Source: Candidatus Geothermarchaeota archaeon
GTDB taxonomy: Archaea; Thermoproteota; Nitrososphaeria; Geothermarchaeales; JAUWBL01
Reading direction: 5' to 3'
DNA length: 22,038 bases
Assembly (NCBI GenBank): GCA_030601715.1
Contig: JAUWBL010000002.1
Span: forward strand, 1-22,038
A program made the translations under genes and the position numbers. Below the pieces are notes generated by a model. The model made no database searches, was not told the DNA's origin, and saw only the letters and a program-made list of their open reading frames with translations. Positions 7,629 through 14,194 of the stretch are shown in pieces (within the stretch, counting starts at the first letter, position 1; every line of letters begins with the position of its first letter).

Positions 7629-8219
7629 TTGCGCCTCGGTAGTTCTCCAGATAGACTACGTGAGAGAAGAAGGGAGGACCACGCCTACGTCGTAGACACG
7701 TTCGACGCCGAATCCAGTCTCGCCCACCGTAGATATGTAGGACAGGTTGCCCAGCTCATGGGCGAGAAGCATTTCATCCTGCTGGAGGGGTTGGCGAGGC
7801 AAGGGATCGAGTTGGGGACTCTGGACAGGGTCTATGTGGGCCCCGGAAGGCGGAACAAGATCGCGGTCGTCTTGAGGAGGATCGGGATGGAAGACCTGAC
7901 CGCGTTCGCAAGGAGGGAAATCGCCATGTCGGTTGAGAAGAGCATCTCCCTCAACGAGAGCAGGTGGACCGATGTTTTGAACACCATGCGCCCCCTGACC
8001 CCTAGGCTCCACTCGCTCCAGCTTCTTTCCGGAATCGGCAGAAAAAGGGTATGGGTTGTCATCACCGAGCGCGAGAGGAGGCCCTTTCGAGGCTTCACCG
8101 ACTTCCAGATGAGGACGCGGATCGACCCGTTGAAAGCACTAGCCCAGCGTGTGCAGGATGAGCTGGAGGGAAGCCAGAAGTATTACCTTTTTGTGGACGC
8201 CTACGGAAAGGGATCCTAG
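7629..8219 (+). CDS. DUF655 family putative RNA-binding protein
   Basis: The protein belongs to DUF655, an archaeal family regularly found between rpo4 and dim1. The 196 residues divide into an N-terminal beta-rich part with the conserved GEKHFILLE (45-53) and VYVGPGRRNKI (68-78), which looks like an OB/S1-type fold, and a C-terminal part with a helix-hairpin-helix, LHSLQLLSGIGRKRVW (127-142), ending in YYLFVDAYG. Both elements suggest nucleic-acid binding; no enzyme activity is known to me. The start is a TTG at 7629 with GAGG a few bases upstream; the first ~15 Arg-rich residues are the least certain part. Confidence 0.9.
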   Translation: MRLGSSPDRLRERRREDHAYVVDTFDAESSLAHRRYVGQVAQLMGEKHFILLEGLARQGIELGTLDRVYVGPGRRNKIAVVLRRIGMEDLTAFARREIAMSVEKSISLNESRWTDVLNTMRPLTPRLHSLQLLSGIGRKRVWVVITERERRPFRGFTDFQMRTRIDPLKALAQRVQDELEGSQKYYLFVDAYGKGS

Positions 8220-8285
8220 GCCAGTCATCTTTCACTCCGATGGTTTTGAAGGCTGATGTTCTAATGGGTAGGTAGGTACGGCAAG

Positions 8286-8624
8286 ATGAAGCAGGAATCC
8301 GACTTCTTGATCGTGACGACTCCGACCATCGAGGGGTATGAGATAAAGGAGGTCCTCGGTGTGGTAACGGGTCTCACGGCCCGCACCCGGGGAGTCGGCG
8401 GGAGGTTCGTGGCTGGTCTGCAGTCTCTCGTGGGTGGCGAGGTATCGGCTTTCACCTCGGAACTCGAGAAGGCTCGGGGAGAGGCGATGGAAAGATTGGC
8501 CACGAGGGCGAGACATCGCGGAGCGAACGCTATACTGGGTCTGGATCTGGAGACCACCGAGGTCTTTCAAGGGACGGTCTTGATATCGGCGACGGGCACC
8601 GCCGTCGTCGTCGAGAAGTTATGA
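8286..8624 (+). CDS. YbjQ/UPF0145 family protein
   Basis: This 112-residue protein matches the YbjQ (DUF74/UPF0145) family. It begins with the typical VTTPTIEGYEIKEVLGVVTG, contains VGGEVSAFTSELEKAREAM-like helical text (LVGGEVSAFTSELEKARGEA) and RGANAILGLDLE, and ends ISATGTAVVVE. Members form small pentameric barrels sometimes called heavy-metal-binding domains, but the biological role is not established. The ATG at 8286 follows repeated GGTAGG. It faces the leftward membrane protein gene; the two stop codons are 12 bases apart. Confidence 0.88.
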   Translation: MKQESDFLIVTTPTIEGYEIKEVLGVVTGLTARTRGVGGRFVAGLQSLVGGEVSAFTSELEKARGEAMERLATRARHRGANAILGLDLETTEVFQGTVLISATGTAVVVEKL

Positions 8625-8633
8625 TGTGCGCTT

Positions 8634-8652
8634 CCGCTACGGCGTGTAGCGG
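8634..8652. repeat. Inverted repeat between convergent stop codons
   Basis: CCGCTAC (8634-8640) and GTAGCGG (8646-8652) form a perfect 7-bp stem with a 5-base loop; flanking CGC/GCG could extend it past two mismatches. It overlaps the last codons of the leftward membrane-protein gene and follows the YbjQ stop by 9 bases. It may act as a shared transcript end, though no T-run follows on either strand. Confidence 0.45.
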
Positions 8653-9152
8653 GTGCGAAGACTCAGCCCTTTTCTGTACAGCAGGAAGAGGGCTACACCC
8701 ATGGCGATGAGGACGGCAGACCCCACTCCGGCGTACTTGGCTGCTTGGTAGATGTCGGCGACTCCGGCGTAGGCTTGGATCGCCTCTCTGCCCCTTGCCG
8801 ACTGGGAGAAGCCGAGTACGTTGACGGAGAGAAGAAACAGGGCTGCTCCAACGAGAACCGCTACGTACGCCCGTGTTTCCTTGCCGTTGACAAATCTCTT
8901 CCCCACGTAGTACGCGCCAATCGCTCCTGTGACCAGGCTGATGGAGACTACCGCGAAGTCGAGATCCGTCACTAGGGGGATCATACCAACAATCATGCGA
9001 CGAATCGTCTCGAGCTCCCTGGAAATGTAGAGACCCAAGACGAGAGCGATGCTGACGGAGATGAGGAGGAGGCCGATCTTCAGATCTCTTCTTCTAGCGG
9101 CTGACCAGTACATGAGAGGTACACTGCTCTGCGGATTCTTTGTCTGCTTCAT
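8637..9152 (-). CDS. Hypothetical four-helix membrane protein
   Basis: I do not recognise this 171-residue protein. It has four likely transmembrane helices at about 25-43, 65-85, 96-114 and 141-159. The N-terminal 24 residues are polar and basic (ARRRDLK just before helix 1), favouring a cytoplasmic N terminus, and an RKG/RTR tail suggests the C terminus is cytoplasmic too. Two polar loops (44-64 and 115-140) would be external. ATG 9152 has GGAG 3 bases upstream. It is the only leftward gene inside the rightward translation cluster, between the YbjQ gene and dim1. It has no Cys pairs or catalytic motif that I can see. Confidence 0.75.
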   Translation of the reverse strand: MKQTKNPQSSVPLMYWSAARRRDLKIGLLLISVSIALVLGLYISRELETIRRMIVGMIPLVTDLDFAVVSISLVTGAIGAYYVGKRFVNGKETRAYVAVLVGAALFLLSVNVLGFSQSARGREAIQAYAGVADIYQAAKYAGVGSAVLIAMGVALFLLYRKGLSLRTRYTP

Positions 9153-9273
9153 AAACTCCGTCTTCTAGGATGAGCATTGTTTCAGGTCACACCCCATTGC
9201 TCCACAGTGCAAGCATCAGAGTCGTTTAACCGACGCTTCTGACGAACATATCCTTGGTTCCGGTGTCCCTTCG

Positions 9274-10065
9274 ATGAGATCCGTGGAAGAGTTGGCTCTG
9301 TCCTATGTCAGGTCGGGTCGCCGGAGTCTAGGGCAACACTTTCTCACAGATCCCGGCGTCTTGGACCGGATCGTTCTTGAGGTTGCCGCGTTGCACCCTC
9401 ACGTGATCGTCGAGATAGGCGTGGGGTTCGGGGTTCTCACAGAGAGATTCTGCTCCGTTGCCGACAGGGTTATCGGCGTAGAGAAGGACCCCAGACTCTT
9501 TCGGATAGCACGGAGACGGTTGAGGGCGTTGCGTGGCTTGGACCTCCTCCTAGCCGACGCCTTGGAGGTTGATCTTCCGAGGGACGCTGTCGTCGCGGGA
9601 TCGCCTCCCTACTCCATATCGACGAAGCTGGTCAAGAAGCTGATCTTCGGCCAGACGGAGTGGTGGGTCCTGATGTTTCAGAGAGAGTTCTATGCCAAGC
9701 TCGCCCTATTGCCGGGAGACTCTGACAGGTCCCACCTTTCCGCCCTGGCTGCCCTCGCCGGAGAGACCTCTCTTTTGATGGATGTCAGTCGGCAGAGCTT
9801 CTATCCGCCCCCGGAGGTAGATTCCGCCTTGGTCAGGTTTCATTTCACGAATCCTCATGGTCTGACGGCAGATGGTTTCAGGGCTCTCTCGAACTTTCTC
9901 TCTCGGTTATTCAGGGAACACAGGCGTCGAAAGGCGAGAGGCGCACTGAGATCCTTGGCAGGGCCAGCACCGGCTGCGCCGGATAACTGGGGGGAGCGGA
10001 GGGTGTTCGAACTCACTTCTAGCGAGTTGCTTGAGATGTTCCATCTAGTAGGGCGGGCAGAGTGA
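9274..10065 (+). CDS. ksgA: rRNA adenine N6,N6-dimethyltransferase (Dim1/KsgA)
   Basis: This enzyme dimethylates two adjacent adenosines at the 3' end of 16S rRNA late in small-subunit assembly. The 263 residues show the family start SLGQHFLTDPGVLDRI (18-33), SAM motif I EIGVGFGVLTE at 47-57, GVEKDPRL at 68-75, LADALEVDL (93-101), QREF at 137-140 and the C-terminal helical domain. Motif IV, normally N-(L/I)-P-Y, reads S110-P-P-Y113, so the Asn expected next to the target adenine is Ser. The usual SFYPPPEVDSALVRF follows, so the fold looks intact. Its GTGA junction at 10062 overlaps the DUF167 start by 4 bases, which suggests translational coupling. Confidence 0.94.
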   Translation: MRSVEELALSYVRSGRRSLGQHFLTDPGVLDRIVLEVAALHPHVIVEIGVGFGVLTERFCSVADRVIGVEKDPRLFRIARRRLRALRGLDLLLADALEVDLPRDAVVAGSPPYSISTKLVKKLIFGQTEWWVLMFQREFYAKLALLPGDSDRSHLSALAALAGETSLLMDVSRQSFYPPPEVDSALVRFHFTNPHGLTADGFRALSNFLSRLFREHRRRKARGALRSLAGPAPAAPDNWGERRVFELTSSELLEMFHLVGRAE

Positions 10066-10289
10066 CGGATAGAAAGCTGTATGATGTCAAGGTGGTTTTC
10101 GGCTCCAAACATCTGGTGGTGGATGGAGACAGCATCAAGATCGGCTTGACATCCAAGCCGGAGAGGGGCAGAGCCAACAGGGAGCTGGTGAAGAGACTCG
10201 CACGACACTTTCGGGTCGGCACAGACAAGATACGGATAGTCGCCGGCTTCACCTCAAGAAGGAAAAAGGTAGAGATTGAGGCGGTCTAG
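10062..10289 (+). CDS. DUF167 / YggU (UPF0235) family protein
   Basis: This 75-residue protein has the DUF167 pattern: a basic beta strand (YDVKVVFG), VDGDSIKIGLTSKPERGRAN, where the Pro, Gly and Ala-Asn are conserved, then ELVKRLARHFRV and KIRIVAGFTSRRKKVEI. The family has a small alpha/beta fold of unknown function. Translation begins at GTG 10062, overlapping the dim1 stop (GTGA), and its end is close to the start of the methyltransferase gene, so all three appear coupled. Confidence 0.88.
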   Translation: MTDRKLYDVKVVFGSKHLVVDGDSIKIGLTSKPERGRANRELVKRLARHFRVGTDKIRIVAGFTSRRKKVEIEAV

Positions 10290-10308
10290 AGAATTGCTGG
10301 TGGAAGCT

Positions 10309-10896
10309 ATGTCGAGCGAACCAAGGGAGGGTGTGGATGGAGGTGTGTATCCCCCTTCAGAGGACACATTCCTTCTCCTGGACTGTTTGGAGGAAGGCGA
10401 AGGCCTGGCCTTGGAGCTGGGCTGCGGCTCGGGCGTGGTTGCTCTCCAGCTGGCCAAGCATGGGTGGTGGGTGGTCGCGACGGACATCAACGAGGAGGCG
10501 GTGAGGGAGACGCGGAAGCTGTTGGAGAGGGAGGGCATGGGTCGACGGGTGAGCCTCGTCGTTGGGGATCTGCTCTCCCCATTCAGAGACGGCGTCGGCT
10601 TCGATCTCTTGGTCTTCAACGCTCCCTATGTTTCCCACGATGAGCCCCCCGCCTCCACATCTGATCTGGCCTGGCACGGGGGAAAGACGGGGAGGAGGTG
10701 GATAGACCGTCTCATCGACGACATCTCTACCAGAGGGCTTCGCGTGAAGAAGATCTTCTTGGTTCAGTCTGCTGCAAGTGAACCCTCTGAGACCCGTCGT
10801 AAGCTTCACAGTATGGGGTATGACACTAGGATCGTTGGCTCGAAGTCAGACTTCTTCGATGAGATAGTAGCTATCAAAGCAACTAGGCCTGTCTGA
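10309..10896 (+). CDS. HemK/Mtq2-like class I SAM-dependent methyltransferase
   Basis: The protein resembles the short archaeal HemK relatives that, as Mtq2 with Trm112, methylate the GGQ glutamine of release factor aRF1. With ATG 10309 it has 195 residues: VYPPSEDTFLLLD (13-25), typical of this branch, SAM motif I LELGCGSG at 35-42, ATDIN at 57-61, GDLLSPF at 86-92, and motif IV at 104-107. Motif IV reads NAPY rather than NPPY, keeping the catalytic Asn but not the first Pro. GGTG lies 6 bases before ATG 10309; an in-frame TTG at 10276 would overlap DUF167. No Trm112 partner is in the window. The substrate is inferred from the family. Confidence 0.88.
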   Translation: MSSEPREGVDGGVYPPSEDTFLLLDCLEEGEGLALELGCGSGVVALQLAKHGWWVVATDINEEAVRETRKLLEREGMGRRVSLVVGDLLSPFRDGVGFDLLVFNAPYVSHDEPPASTSDLAWHGGKTGRRWIDRLIDDISTRGLRVKKIFLVQSAASEPSETRRKLHSMGYDTRIVGSKSDFFDEIVAIKATRPV

Positions 10897-11038
10897 CAAC
10901 TCTCAAAGGGTGGGGAAGACGGATAAGACGCCACCCAGGATCGATCATGTCAACCCTCTCTAGGATCACACCGCCCTCGCGGAGGACATCCTCAAGAGAA
11001 ACGGCTTCGTCTAAGGTAGAACAGGATGCCTCAGCCAT
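10883..11038 (-). CDS. Possible small hypothetical protein
   Basis: A leftward frame from ATG 11038 (or GTG 11068) gives 51 (or 61) residues ending ...GWRLIRLPHPLRVVRQA. GAGGT lies just before the ATG. The text EDVLREGGVILERVDMID looks protein-like, but third-position base use is unremarkable and the end overlaps the methyltransferase gene by 14 bases. I recognise no family; chance is a real alternative. Confidence 0.25.
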   Translation of the reverse strand: MAEASCSTLDEAVSLEDVLREGGVILERVDMIDPGWRLIRLPHPLRVVRQA

Positions 11039-11167
11039 GACCTCTGCGAGAGCACCGACTGCACCCACACCCCATGCCTAGGAGACGGTGCAGCCGCAAT
11101 GATATTTAGCGGGAGTGAGCGTTTCGGATATCATCCCAGTGGTGGATGTCAGCATAGAGGGAACAGA

Positions 11168-11626
11168 ATGGGCAAGATCATCCATGATTCGGTTCGGCTA
11201 AGATGCACTGAGCGCCGAGCCTTCGAGATGTTCACGGTTAGCAAGTTGCTGGAGTCTTGGCTAACCAACATCGCAGAGGTCAAGCCTGAGGTGGGAGGCA
11301 GGTACGAGTTGTTCTGGGATCCAGACGACAGGGAGAACAACAGCACCATCGGCTGTAAGGTCACAGCCGTCGAACCCAGCAAGCTCCTGTCTTTCGAGTG
11401 GAAGGGCCCGAAACAGTACAAGCACTTCATGAACAACTCGGATCCTTTGACCCATGTCTCTGTGCACTTCGTTCCCTGTGACGAGGCATCGACACCCTGC
11501 ACAGACGTGTATCTGATCCACTCCGGCTGGAGAGGGACACGAGAGTGGGAAGAGGCGAGACAATGGACCGAGCGAGCTTGGAGAGCTGCTTTCGAGGAAC
11601 TCAGAGAGCGAGCTAGAGATCACTAG
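11168..11626 (+). CDS. SRPBCC (AHSA1/START-like) domain protein
   Basis: This 152-residue protein has the shape of the SRPBCC ligand-pocket superfamily in its AHSA1-like branch. Residues 13-31 (CTERRAFEMFTVSKLLESW) form the first helix after strand 1, then VGGRYELFWD (42-51), VTAVEPSKLLSFEWKG (65-80), a central strand HVSVHFVPC (96-104), YLIHSGWRG (115-123), and the long C-terminal helix EWEEARQWTERAWRAAFEEL. ATG 11168 has GAGGG 6 bases upstream; an ATG at 11099 would add 23 residues outside the fold. Ligand and role are unknown. It stands alone and ends in a T-run, facing the TGS-domain gene. Confidence 0.82.
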   Translation: MGKIIHDSVRLRCTERRAFEMFTVSKLLESWLTNIAEVKPEVGGRYELFWDPDDRENNSTIGCKVTAVEPSKLLSFEWKGPKQYKHFMNNSDPLTHVSVHFVPCDEASTPCTDVYLIHSGWRGTREWEEARQWTERAWRAAFEELRERARDH

Positions 11627-11631
11627 TTTTT
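11627..11631 (+). terminator. Oligo-T run directly after SRPBCC stop codon
   Basis: TTTTT follows the TAG stop without a gap. Short T-runs end transcription in archaea, and this is the only one near the gene's 3' end. Confidence 0.4.
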
Positions 11632-11649
11632 GTCGGACTGACCCTTCAC

Positions 11650-11696
11650 GATCCAATCCTTAGTTGACCATCCACCAGAAGAAGTAGGGTTGGATC
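11650..11696. repeat. 11-bp inverted repeat between convergent genes
   Basis: GATCCAATCCT (11650-11660) pairs with AGGGTTGGATC (11686-11696), all Watson-Crick except one wobble, around a 25-base spacer. It lies between the rightward SRPBCC gene and the leftward TGS gene. It could be a bidirectional transcript end or a stem in a 3' UTR. A second, shorter stem CTGGAT/GTCCAG follows near 11705-11720. Confidence 0.5.
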
Positions 11697-11797
11697 AACG
11701 TGGACTGGATTCCGTCCAGCCAGGGAGACGCAACCATGTCCACATCCTATACATGAAGGCTGTGCAGCCTAGCAAATAGGGTGCCTCTGGGACCGGA

Positions 11798-12868
11798 CTA
11801 TCTGGCCCTTATCTCCACCACATCCCCGTTCCTCAGCTCGTAGGATTTGGAGACTCGCAGAGGCGTCTCTGCGGTGTCTCTCCAGACAAGGGCGTACTTG
11901 AAGTTCTTCGCCAGGTAGGAGTGAATCTCCCTGGTGAGATCTCCGACATGGGATCTCTTCTTCATCAGGATAGGTTTCTCGGCGGGCTGTTGCCCGGGAA
12001 CCTTCGTGTAGACCCTCATCAGGGAGAGTCGGTCCAGCAGGAAGGAGGCCAGGCTGTCCCTGTCCGTCAGGGGGTGATTCCTCTCCCCTGAGCCAACTAC
12101 GAGGGTTCCGTTGACCCGACGCAGGGGGAAGCAGGGGACGTGTCTCCACGTCTCGAGGATCGCGTTCTCCACATCCCCCAGCTTGACCTCCCCCGCCATC
12201 TTCACTACGGCGTTGCGGATCCGATACTCCTCCAAGAGGCGGATTACGTCTAGTTGGGTGGCGTCGGCAGTCCGTCCCACGATCCTGACTCCTCCGGCGC
12301 TCGTTCTCTCTATCTCCACCGTTCCTCCGGGTATGGTTGGGAGGATCCCGTGGTCTTGTGCGAGCTGGTGGAACTCCTCGGGAGCGTCCGTGTCTAGGAA
12401 GAGGATCAGGTCGCTGTTTCGGCAGAGGTTGAAGGTCTTCTCGTCGATGCTGGGGCTCTTCGTTAGAGGGGGCAGGAGCACGATCTGGAACTGGACGCGG
12501 CCCCCTTCGAGGATTCCGTAGTGGGGCTCGAAGAGTTCTCTGGGCCATTTCTGTCGGTCTGTTAGGTGGTGGAAGGCAGCGACAAGCTGTTGGGGGGAGG
12601 ATCCGACGAGGGCTATCTTGGCGGCTCCGTGCTTGGGTTGGGTCCACTTGGAGACGTAGGTGGCAGTCTTGGAGCGTTTGCCTTCGGAGATCTCGCTTCT
12701 GAGGAGGGCCATCTTCCTCTTGACCTGCATGAGGAGCTTGTCCGTTCCCTTGTGCCTAGGCACCATGGACTTGAAGATCTCGAGCTCCCGCAGCTTCTCC
12801 CGAGGAAACCTGGCCGCGGAGACCCGGTCCCATTGGGCCTTAGCCTTTTGAGGGATGTTGGTTACCAT
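11798..12868 (-). CDS. DRG/Obg-related TGS-domain protein with degenerate GTPase domain
   Basis: The layout follows DRG-type GTPases (COG1163): an N-terminal helical region (1-65, ending MALLRSEISEGK), a G-like domain (~82-280) and a C-terminal TGS domain (284-356: LMRVYTKVPGQQ ... RNGDVVEIRAR). The P-loop position, normally ALVGxPxVGKSTL, reads ALVGSSPQQLVAA (86-98), with no Gly-Lys-Ser/Thr. The G3 DLPG position reads VLLPPL (130-135). Hydrophobic strands such as DLILFLDT (153-160) remain, so the fold is probably kept without GTP hydrolysis. The full length of 356 residues matches DRG proteins, and there are no frame breaks, so it is not simply a pseudogene. ATG 12868 follows GAGGGCGGGA. Its role may be RNA or ribosome binding, inferred from TGS domains. 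Confidence 0.82.
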   Translation of the reverse strand: MVTNIPQKAKAQWDRVSAARFPREKLRELEIFKSMVPRHKGTDKLLMQVKRKMALLRSEISEGKRSKTATYVSKWTQPKHGAAKIALVGSSPQQLVAAFHHLTDRQKWPRELFEPHYGILEGGRVQFQIVLLPPLTKSPSIDEKTFNLCRNSDLILFLDTDAPEEFHQLAQDHGILPTIPGGTVEIERTSAGGVRIVGRTADATQLDVIRLLEEYRIRNAVVKMAGEVKLGDVENAILETWRHVPCFPLRRVNGTLVVGSGERNHPLTDRDSLASFLLDRLSLMRVYTKVPGQQPAEKPILMKKRSHVGDLTREIHSYLAKNFKYALVWRDTAETPLRVSKSYELRNGDVVEIRAR

Positions 12869-13221
12869 TCCCGCCCTCAGAATCTAGACTTTTCCTTCCA
12901 CTATCGGTGTGTACGTATCTCGGAAAAAACCTACAGCAAGACGCAGTTGAATTCATTCGTCTGGGTTTCGACAGAAAGATTCATTGGGGTTCGAGGCTAA
13001 GTAGATGTCGTCACCGAACGAATCGGATGTTTTGTGGTAGTTTCGGCAATACAATTAAGTATGACTAGGAATGTGAAGGCGGCGAGCCATTCCATCTTCT
13101 CAACAAGCCCGTTTCTCGTCAGGCTCCTCGTTGAGTCAGGTCTGGAGGTTCTCGGTTTTTTCTTTCTTCTAGAGGTTCTTGGTCTGTATAGATCAAGGCA
13201 CGTTTAGTGGTTGCAGACAGC
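12869..13221. other. Gap before ABC operon: small ORF or hairpin plus T-run
   Basis: The first part (12869-13050) holds nothing I can name. An ATG at 13061, just after a TATA-like ACAATTAAGT, opens a 48-codon frame ending TAG at 13205-13207, with a hydrophobic segment LEVLGFFFLLEVLGLY. The same DNA can fold as CTCAAC (13099-13104) with GTTGAG (13130-13135), with an inner AGCC/GGCT stem, and T6 follows at 13155-13160. Either a tiny membrane peptide or a short RNA is possible; neither is established. Confidence 0.35.
13185..13192 (+). promoter_or_regulatory. TATA box for ABC transporter operon
   Basis: TGTATAGA is centred about 33 bases before ATG 13222. This predicts transcription starting within about 10 bases of the ATG, so the mRNA would be nearly leaderless, which fits the absence of a ribosome binding site before that ATG. 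Confidence 0.45.
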
Positions 13222-14190
13222 ATGAGCGCAATCGAAACGGAGAATCTGACGAAGATCTTTGGAAACAGACTCATTGCCGTGAACAACCTGAACCTGCGAG
13301 TTGAGGAGGGATCCGTCTATGGGTTGATGGGACCGAACGGAGCGGGCAAGACCACAACGGTCCGTCTCCTTCTCGGCCTGCTAAGACCTTCAGCCGGCAC
13401 AGTCAAGGTTTTCGGTCAGCACATGACGTTCAACTCAGCCAACCTGCGGAGACGGATAGGTTATCTCCCCACACATCCAAGGTTTCCGCCGAAGATGACC
13501 CCGATAAAGTACCTCAGCTTCATAGGGAAGCTGTTCGGCCTCGACAACGAGGTGAGCACACCCAGACTCTCCAAGCTGCTCAGAGCCGTCGACCTGCTAC
13601 CCGCAGCCTCCAGAGAGATCGGAAACTTCTCAACTGGGATGACCACTAGGCTTGGCATCGCCACCGCTCTCATGAACGATCCTGAACTGCTCATCATGGA
13701 CGAACCGACCGCCGGCTTGGACCCCGCAGGGAGGAAGACCACGCTGGACCTGATCAAGGAGCTCGGGAGGGAGAAGACGATCTTGGTCTCTTCCCACATT
13801 CTCAGCGACGTGGACCGGATATGCAGCCACGCAGGCGTGATCGATGAGGGCAAACTCGTGTTCTCCGGAACGATGAAGGACCTGAAGAAGATTGTGGGGA
13901 CAACCTCGATCCACCTCGTGTTGGAAGGGGACATCGATGCCTTCTGCACCAAGCTGGGCCAGATCGACGGCATCGTCGACTTCGAGAAGAGGGGGAACCA
14001 TGAGTTGCAGATATCGTTCAATCCCGAGGCGGCGATAGCTGCCACAACTGCAGAAATCATGGTGGTGATTTCGGAGAGCAACCTGGAGGTGATAGCCTTT
14101 AGCACGGGAGCAACAAAGGTCGAGGACGCTTTCTTGAAGCTGCTGGAGGAGGACGAAAGCCGCGGATTTCTCCGAGCTGTCGAAGGGTAG
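13222..14190 (+). CDS. ABC transporter ATP-binding protein (ABC-2 type)
   Basis: This 322-residue nucleotide-binding subunit powers the adjoining permease. Walker A GPNGAGKTT is at 37-45, the ABC signature appears as FSTGM (136-140, usual LSGGQ), Walker B LLIMDE at 156-161, the D-loop GLDP, and the switch His192 in LVSSHILSD. The Q-loop region reads YLPTHP where YLPE is common in this class. The C-terminal ~100 residues form the extra beta domain seen in drug/antibiotic-type ABC-2 exporters and end in VEDAFLKLLEED. I chose ATG 13222 (MSAIETENLTKIFG); a GTG at 13207 would add five residues. The permease follows after 4 bases. Substrate unknown; exporter is likely from the family. Confidence 0.95.
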   Translation: MSAIETENLTKIFGNRLIAVNNLNLRVEEGSVYGLMGPNGAGKTTTVRLLLGLLRPSAGTVKVFGQHMTFNSANLRRRIGYLPTHPRFPPKMTPIKYLSFIGKLFGLDNEVSTPRLSKLLRAVDLLPAASREIGNFSTGMTTRLGIATALMNDPELLIMDEPTAGLDPAGRKTTLDLIKELGREKTILVSSHILSDVDRICSHAGVIDEGKLVFSGTMKDLKKIVGTTSIHLVLEGDIDAFCTKLGQIDGIVDFEKRGNHELQISFNPEAAIAATTAEIMVVISESNLEVIAFSTGATKVEDAFLKLLEEDESRGFLRAVEG

Positions 14191-14194
14191 ATAG

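Noticed and set aside
11769..12647. Leftward 292-codon frame
   Set aside because: Alternate phase of the TGS-domain gene; Arg/Pro-rich and without domains, typical of a shadow frame in GC-rich coding DNA.
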